From assembly GCF_009663685.2 (NCBI RefSeq), contig NZ_RCOG02000002.1, positions 1 through 64,000 of the forward strand: a DNA stretch of 64,000 bases, read 5' to 3'. The notes below the pieces were generated by a model, which was not told the DNA's origin, searched no databases, and saw only the letters and a program-made list of their open reading frames with translations. This DNA is from Cupriavidus sp. U2 (GTDB lineage Bacteria; Pseudomonadota; Gammaproteobacteria; Burkholderiales; Burkholderiaceae). Shown piece after piece: positions 61,149 through 64,000 of this stretch (positions within the stretch are counted from its first letter, which is position 1; each line of letters opens with the position of its first letter). A program made the translations under genes and the position numbers.

Positions 61149-61799
61149 ATGAAAGTCCTTCTGATCCCCGTGACGCCTTTCCAGCAGAACTGTTCGCTGC
61201 TGATCGATGAAGCCACGCAGCGCGCCGCCGTCTGCGATCCCGGTGGCGATCTGAATCGCATCACCGAGGCCATCAACGAACAGGGTGTGACGCTGGACAA
61301 GATTTTCCTGACCCATGGGCACGTGGACCACTGCGCAGGCGCCGCCGCGCTGGCGCGTCAGTACGGCGTGCCGATCGAAGGCCCGCAGGAAGACGAGCGA
61401 TTCTGGATCGAGCAACTGCCCGAGCAGACGCGCCGCTTCGGCTTTGGCCACGCGGAAGTCTTCGAACCCGACCGCTGGCTGGAGAACGGCGACACGGTGG
61501 CCTTCGGCAACGAAACGCTGGAGGTCTACCATTGCCCCGGCCATACGCCGGGCCACGTGGTGTTCTTTTCGCGGGCGAACCGGCTGGCCATCGTGGGCGA
61601 CGTGCTGTTCGCCGGATCGATCGGCCGTACCGACTTTCCGCGTGGCAATCACGCCGATCTGGTCCGGTCGATCCGCACGCGGCTCTGGCCGCTGGGCGAT
61701 GACGTGACCTTCGTGCCCGGCCACGGCCCGGCATCGACGTTCGGCCAGGAACGCCGCAACAACCCGTTTGTGGCCGATCACCTGATCGACGTGGCCTGA
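61149..61799 (+). CDS. Metallo-beta-lactamase-fold hydrolase (glyoxalase II-like, YcbL type)
   Basis: A 216-residue hydrolase of the MBL superfamily. It contains the metal-binding motif THGHVDH near residue 56, a further histidine in HCPGHTPGHVV near 131, and VGDVLFAGSIGRTDFPRGN near 153. The closest type is YcbL/type II glyoxalase, acting on S-lactoylglutathione or similar thioesters, but other thioesterase roles are possible. The exonuclease-like gene follows after 3 bases, so the two may be co-translated. Confidence 0.88.
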   Translation: MKVLLIPVTPFQQNCSLLIDEATQRAAVCDPGGDLNRITEAINEQGVTLDKIFLTHGHVDHCAGAAALARQYGVPIEGPQEDERFWIEQLPEQTRRFGFGHAEVFEPDRWLENGDTVAFGNETLEVYHCPGHTPGHVVFFSRANRLAIVGDVLFAGSIGRTDFPRGNHADLVRSIRTRLWPLGDDVTFVPGHGPASTFGQERRNNPFVADHLIDVA

Positions 61800-61802
61800 C
61801 GC

Positions 61803-62516
61803 ATGGCAAAGAAGCAGCCGCCCGACACGCGACCGGAGATTTACGTCAGCACCGACGTCGAGGCCGATGGCCCGATTCCGGGCCCGCATTCGATGCTGTC
61901 GTTCGCGTCGGCCGCGATGCTGGCGGACAAGACCGTGATCGGCACGTTCTCCGCCAACCTGGAAACCCTGCCGGGCGCGGCGGGCCATCCGGTGCAGATG
62001 CAGTGGTGGAAAACCCAGCCCGACGCCTGGGCGGCTTGCCGGCGCGACCTGGAGCGCCCCGAGGACGTGCTGCCCCGCTACGTCGAATGGGTAGAAAAGC
62101 TGCCGGGCAAGCCGGTGTTCATCGCCTTTCCGGCCGGATTCGATTTCACCTGGATGTTCTGGTACATGATGCGCTTTGCCGGCCGCTCGCCTTTCGGCTG
62201 GGCCGCGCTGGACATCAAGACCCTGGGCTTCGCGCTGACCGGCCGGCCGTACCGGAAGTCGGTCAAGGCAGCCTTCCCGGCGCACTGGCACGACCCGTTG
62301 CCGCACACCCACGTGGCGCTGGACGATGCCCTGGAACAAGGTGCCCTGTTCTGCAACATGCTCGCAGAACTGCGCACGCGCGAAGCGCGTCTGGCGGCGC
62401 TTGCATCATCGCCTGATGCATTGCCTGATGCACTGCCTGGCGCATTGTCTGACGCGGACGGCAGCGAAAGCGAAGCCTCACATCCATCCTCAGACCCGGG
62501 CAAATCGGTGCGCTAG
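61803..62516 (+). CDS. DEDD-type 3'-5' exonuclease-like protein
   Basis: A 237-residue protein with a ribonuclease H-like exonuclease fold. The first acidic motif [15 protein letters not shown] is near residue 18, [20 protein letters not shown] (second aspartate) near 101, and [14 protein letters not shown] (third, with histidine) near 171. These are the D-E, D and H-D of DEDDh nucleases. The substrate is not known. The C-terminal tail is a short tandem repeat ([17 protein letters not shown], near 205-221). It follows the MBL hydrolase by 3 bases. Confidence 0.8.
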   Translation: MAKKQPPDTRPEIYVSTDVEADGPIPGPHSMLSFASAAMLADKTVIGTFSANLETLPGAAGHPVQMQWWKTQPDAWAACRRDLERPEDVLPRYVEWVEKLPGKPVFIAFPAGFDFTWMFWYMMRFAGRSPFGWAALDIKTLGFALTGRPYRKSVKAAFPAHWHDPLPHTHVALDDALEQGALFCNMLAELRTREARLAALASSPDALPDALPGALSDADGSESEASHPSSDPGKSVR

Positions 62517-62667
62517 CCCACAAGCGCCGGCGGGCATCGGCGGCCGCCAGTGGCGGCAAGGGCACCACATTTGCGCGGCGTCTCCTATATTGGAAGTGTG
62601 CGGTGGCCCACCGGGCCACGAGTACGGCCGACCCCGATGCGCGGCGGCATGCCCAGGAGGTGTGACC

Positions 62668-62898
62668 ATGCGTTTCCATCCAGACCTTCATCTCAAGGAC
62701 CTGTCAGGCAGGCTGCATTGGCCGCATCGCTCCCACGCGCGCACCAACGTCGTTTCGCATTTCCATTCCTCAACGGAAGATGCCGAAGTCGCCAAGGCGC
62801 TGATCTATGTGAGCGCGGTCACCGCGATCGTGCTGCTGGTCGTATTGGCAGGCATCAGTTTCGGTCAGGAGGCCATGCACTGGCTGGGTGTTGAATAA
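62668..62898 (+). CDS. Small single-pass membrane protein, unknown function
   Basis: A 76-residue protein with an N-terminal histidine-rich, positively charged stretch (LHWPHRSHARTNVVSHFHSS near residues 16-35) and one hydrophobic segment (ALIYVSAVTAIVLLVVLAGI near 44-63). AGGAGGTGTGACC just before the ATG is an excellent ribosome binding site, the strongest evidence that it is real. I do not recognise the family. A terminator follows 38 bases later. Confidence 0.7.
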   Translation: MRFHPDLHLKDLSGRLHWPHRSHARTNVVSHFHSSTEDAEVAKALIYVSAVTAIVLLVVLAGISFGQEAMHWLGVE

Positions 62899-62935
62899 AC
62901 GACGACTCGCCTGAAGCGAATCGCCAACTGACCGG

Positions 62936-62967
62936 CCGGCCTCCCCTGGGGAGGCCGGTTCTATTTT
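62936..62967 (+). terminator. Hairpin after the small membrane protein, likely terminator
   Basis: An 11-bp nearly continuous inverted repeat, CCGGCCTCCCC and GGGGAGGCCGG, around one T, followed by TTCTATTTT. It closes the small membrane protein transcript and may also act on the convergent arsC-like gene. Confidence 0.7.
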
Positions 62968-62990
62968 GTGCGCCGCAACATCCCCGCGGG

Positions 62991-63350
62991 TCAGGCCAGC
63001 AGCGGGGCCACGTTCTCGGGCGGCCGGCCGATGACGGCGCGGCGGTTGCGCACCACCACCGGACGCTGCAGCAGGATCGGGTTGTCGGCCACGGCGGCCA
63101 GCAGTTCGGCGTCGGTCAGGCCCGAATCGGCCAGATCCAGTTCCTTGTAGACGGATTCGCCGTCGCGGATCATGTCGCGCACCGGCACGCCGAGCATCGT
63201 ATGCAGCTGGCGCAGCGTGGACAGCGAGGGCGGCGACTTCAGGTATTCGACGATCTCCACCGGCTCGCCCAGCCGCTGCGCAGCGGTCTCCACGAGCGCA
63301 AGCGTTTCGCGCGACTTGGAGCAACGGGGGTTATGGTAGATCGTGATCAT
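62991..63350 (-). CDS. ArsC-family arsenate reductase-like protein
   Basis: A 119-residue glutaredoxin-dependent arsenate reductase family protein. ITIYHNPRCSKSRETLALVE holds the active cysteine near residue 10, the YLKSPPSLSTLRQL segment is near 36, and the RPVVVRNRRAVIGRPPE end near 95 contains the family's substrate-binding arginine. Related Spx/YffB proteins share the fold, so arsenate as the true substrate is likely but not certain. No other ars gene is adjacent. A further upstream frame (to 63527) has no family residues. Confidence 0.85.
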   Translation of the reverse strand: MITIYHNPRCSKSRETLALVETAAQRLGEPVEIVEYLKSPPSLSTLRQLHTMLGVPVRDMIRDGESVYKELDLADSGLTDAELLAAVADNPILLQRPVVVRNRRAVIGRPPENVAPLLA

Positions 63351-63541
63351 GGCGGCTTCCTCCTGCCCGCTTTCCGGGGCGTTCAAATATCCCGCACTAT
63401 ACCGCCGCGACGCGCGCATGCACCACGCTGGCGCGGTAAGGTAGGGGATGTGGCGGGCATGCATCCTGCATGGGCATGACCACCCGTCTTCCAGGGTCGC
63501 CGGCACCTTGCCGGCGCGGCCCTGCACTATTTAGAGATACC

Positions 63542-64000
63542 GTGTCCGCGCTGCCCGATTCCACTGCCGTGCCCGTCCGCAAGCCCTTCAGCCTGCGCGA
63601 TGCCACCCCTGCCGACGTGCCCGCCATTCACGCCATCTACGCCCACCACGTGCAGCACGGCCGTGCCTCGTTCGAGGAGGTCGCGCCCACGCCCGACGAC
63701 ATGCGGACGCGCTTTGCCGAAGTCTTGCGCAAGGGCCTGCCCTATATCGTGGCCGAGCGCGATGGCGAGATCCTGGGGTACGCCTATGCGTCCAGCTATC
63801 GCGCCCGCAGCGCCTACCGCTTCGCGATCGAGGACTCGATCTATATCGACCACCGCCATACCGGCGAAGGCCTGGGCCGCGCGCTGCTGGCCGAGCTGAT
63901 CGCGCGTTGCGAGACCGGACCGTGGCGCCAGATGGTGGCCGTGGTGGCGCTGACGTCCAGCGGCGAAGGCGCGGGCTCGGTGGCCGTGCACGAGCGGCTG
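63542..64000 (+). CDS. GNAT acetyltransferase, phosphinothricin-acetyltransferase type (cut by right edge)
   Basis: At least 153 residues are visible and the frame runs off the window. FSLRDATPADVPAIHAIYAH near residue 16 and ASFEEVAPTPDDMRTRFAEV near 41 are typical for Pat/Bar-like acetyltransferases. GEILGYAYASSYRARSAYRF is near 77, and the acetyl-CoA loop GEGLGRALL near 112. They acetylate phosphinothricin or methionine sulfoximine-like compounds. The likely start is GTG at 63542; no closer in-frame ATG precedes the domain. The C-terminus is not seen. Confidence 0.85.
   Translation, partial: MSALPDSTAVPVRKPFSLRDATPADVPAIHAIYAHHVQHGRASFEEVAPTPDDMRTRFAEVLRKGLPYIVAERDGEILGYAYASSYRARSAYRFAIEDSIYIDHRHTGEGLGRALLAELIARCETGPWRQMVAVVALTSSGEGAGSVAVHERL

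Overview
The window is a piece of a high-GC betaproteobacterial chromosome, most like Cupriavidus/Ralstonia (Burkholderiaceae). This is inferred from gene content and layout, because no database search was possible. The indicators are a paaABCDE operon with its own TetR regulator, a gspG-N/gspDEF type II secretion block with gspC inverted, a soxYZ-A-X-B cluster, a single-chain indolepyruvate ferredoxin oxidoreductase, and the rsmI/yraN/diaA/dolP neighbourhood. Genes are densely packed. I see no phage, insertion sequence, CRISPR array or other clear mobile element.

Layout. 0-0.2 kb: an rRNA-type promoter and boxA on the minus strand, firing off the left edge, so an rrn operon probably starts just outside. 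0.4-7.3 kb: acyl-CoA synthetase, DUF488 protein, fused SpmA/SpmB membrane protein, a candidate small RNA with terminator, an FUSC-family exporter, a small DUF1488-like protein and a universal stress protein. 7.3-13.1 kb: the phenylacetyl-CoA epoxidase operon paaABCDE, a DUF1835 protein and a TetR regulator (probable PaaR), with TetR-type palindromes in the paaA promoter. 13.1-17.2 kb: KefC-type K+/H+ antiporter with an overlapping KefF-type oxidoreductase, a GNAT acetyltransferase and an Lrp regulator. 17.3-32.5 kb: an EF-hand protein, inverted gspC, the NO-detoxification pair hmp/nsrR with two NsrR-type boxes, then gspGHIJK and gspLMNDEF. 32.5-47.7 kb: a NYN/OST-HTH protein with a histone-H1-like tail, the large indolepyruvate oxidoreductase, small enzymes (YpeA-like GNAT, GFA, VOC), three MFS transporters, a DODA-type dioxygenase, DNA glycosylase tag, a LysE exporter and a cation diffusion facilitator. 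48.0-57.0 kb: tRNA-Ala(CGC) and a sulfur-oxidation region (soxB, thioredoxin, soxX, soxA, dsrE-like, soxZ, soxY, cytochromes, flavocytochrome c sulfide dehydrogenase) without soxCD. 57.0-60.0 kb: dolP, diaA, yraN and rsmI, an envelope and replication neighbourhood also known in E. coli. 60.0-64.0 kb: rlpA, a glyoxalase-like hydrolase, an exonuclease-like protein, a small membrane protein, an arsC-like reductase and an acetyltransferase cut by the right edge.

The most unusual signals are non-coding. The 424-bp gap at 45.65-46.07 kb holds five GTATAC palindromes, CCCACAG repeats about one helical turn apart and a perfect DnaA box. A second gap, at 57.84-57.98 kb beside diaA, has a perfect DnaA box and similarly phased TGTGG motifs. 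A two-hairpin small RNA with an anti-Shine-Dalgarno segment (about 3958-4017) and three nested inverted repeats upstream of the FUSC gene are also worth testing.
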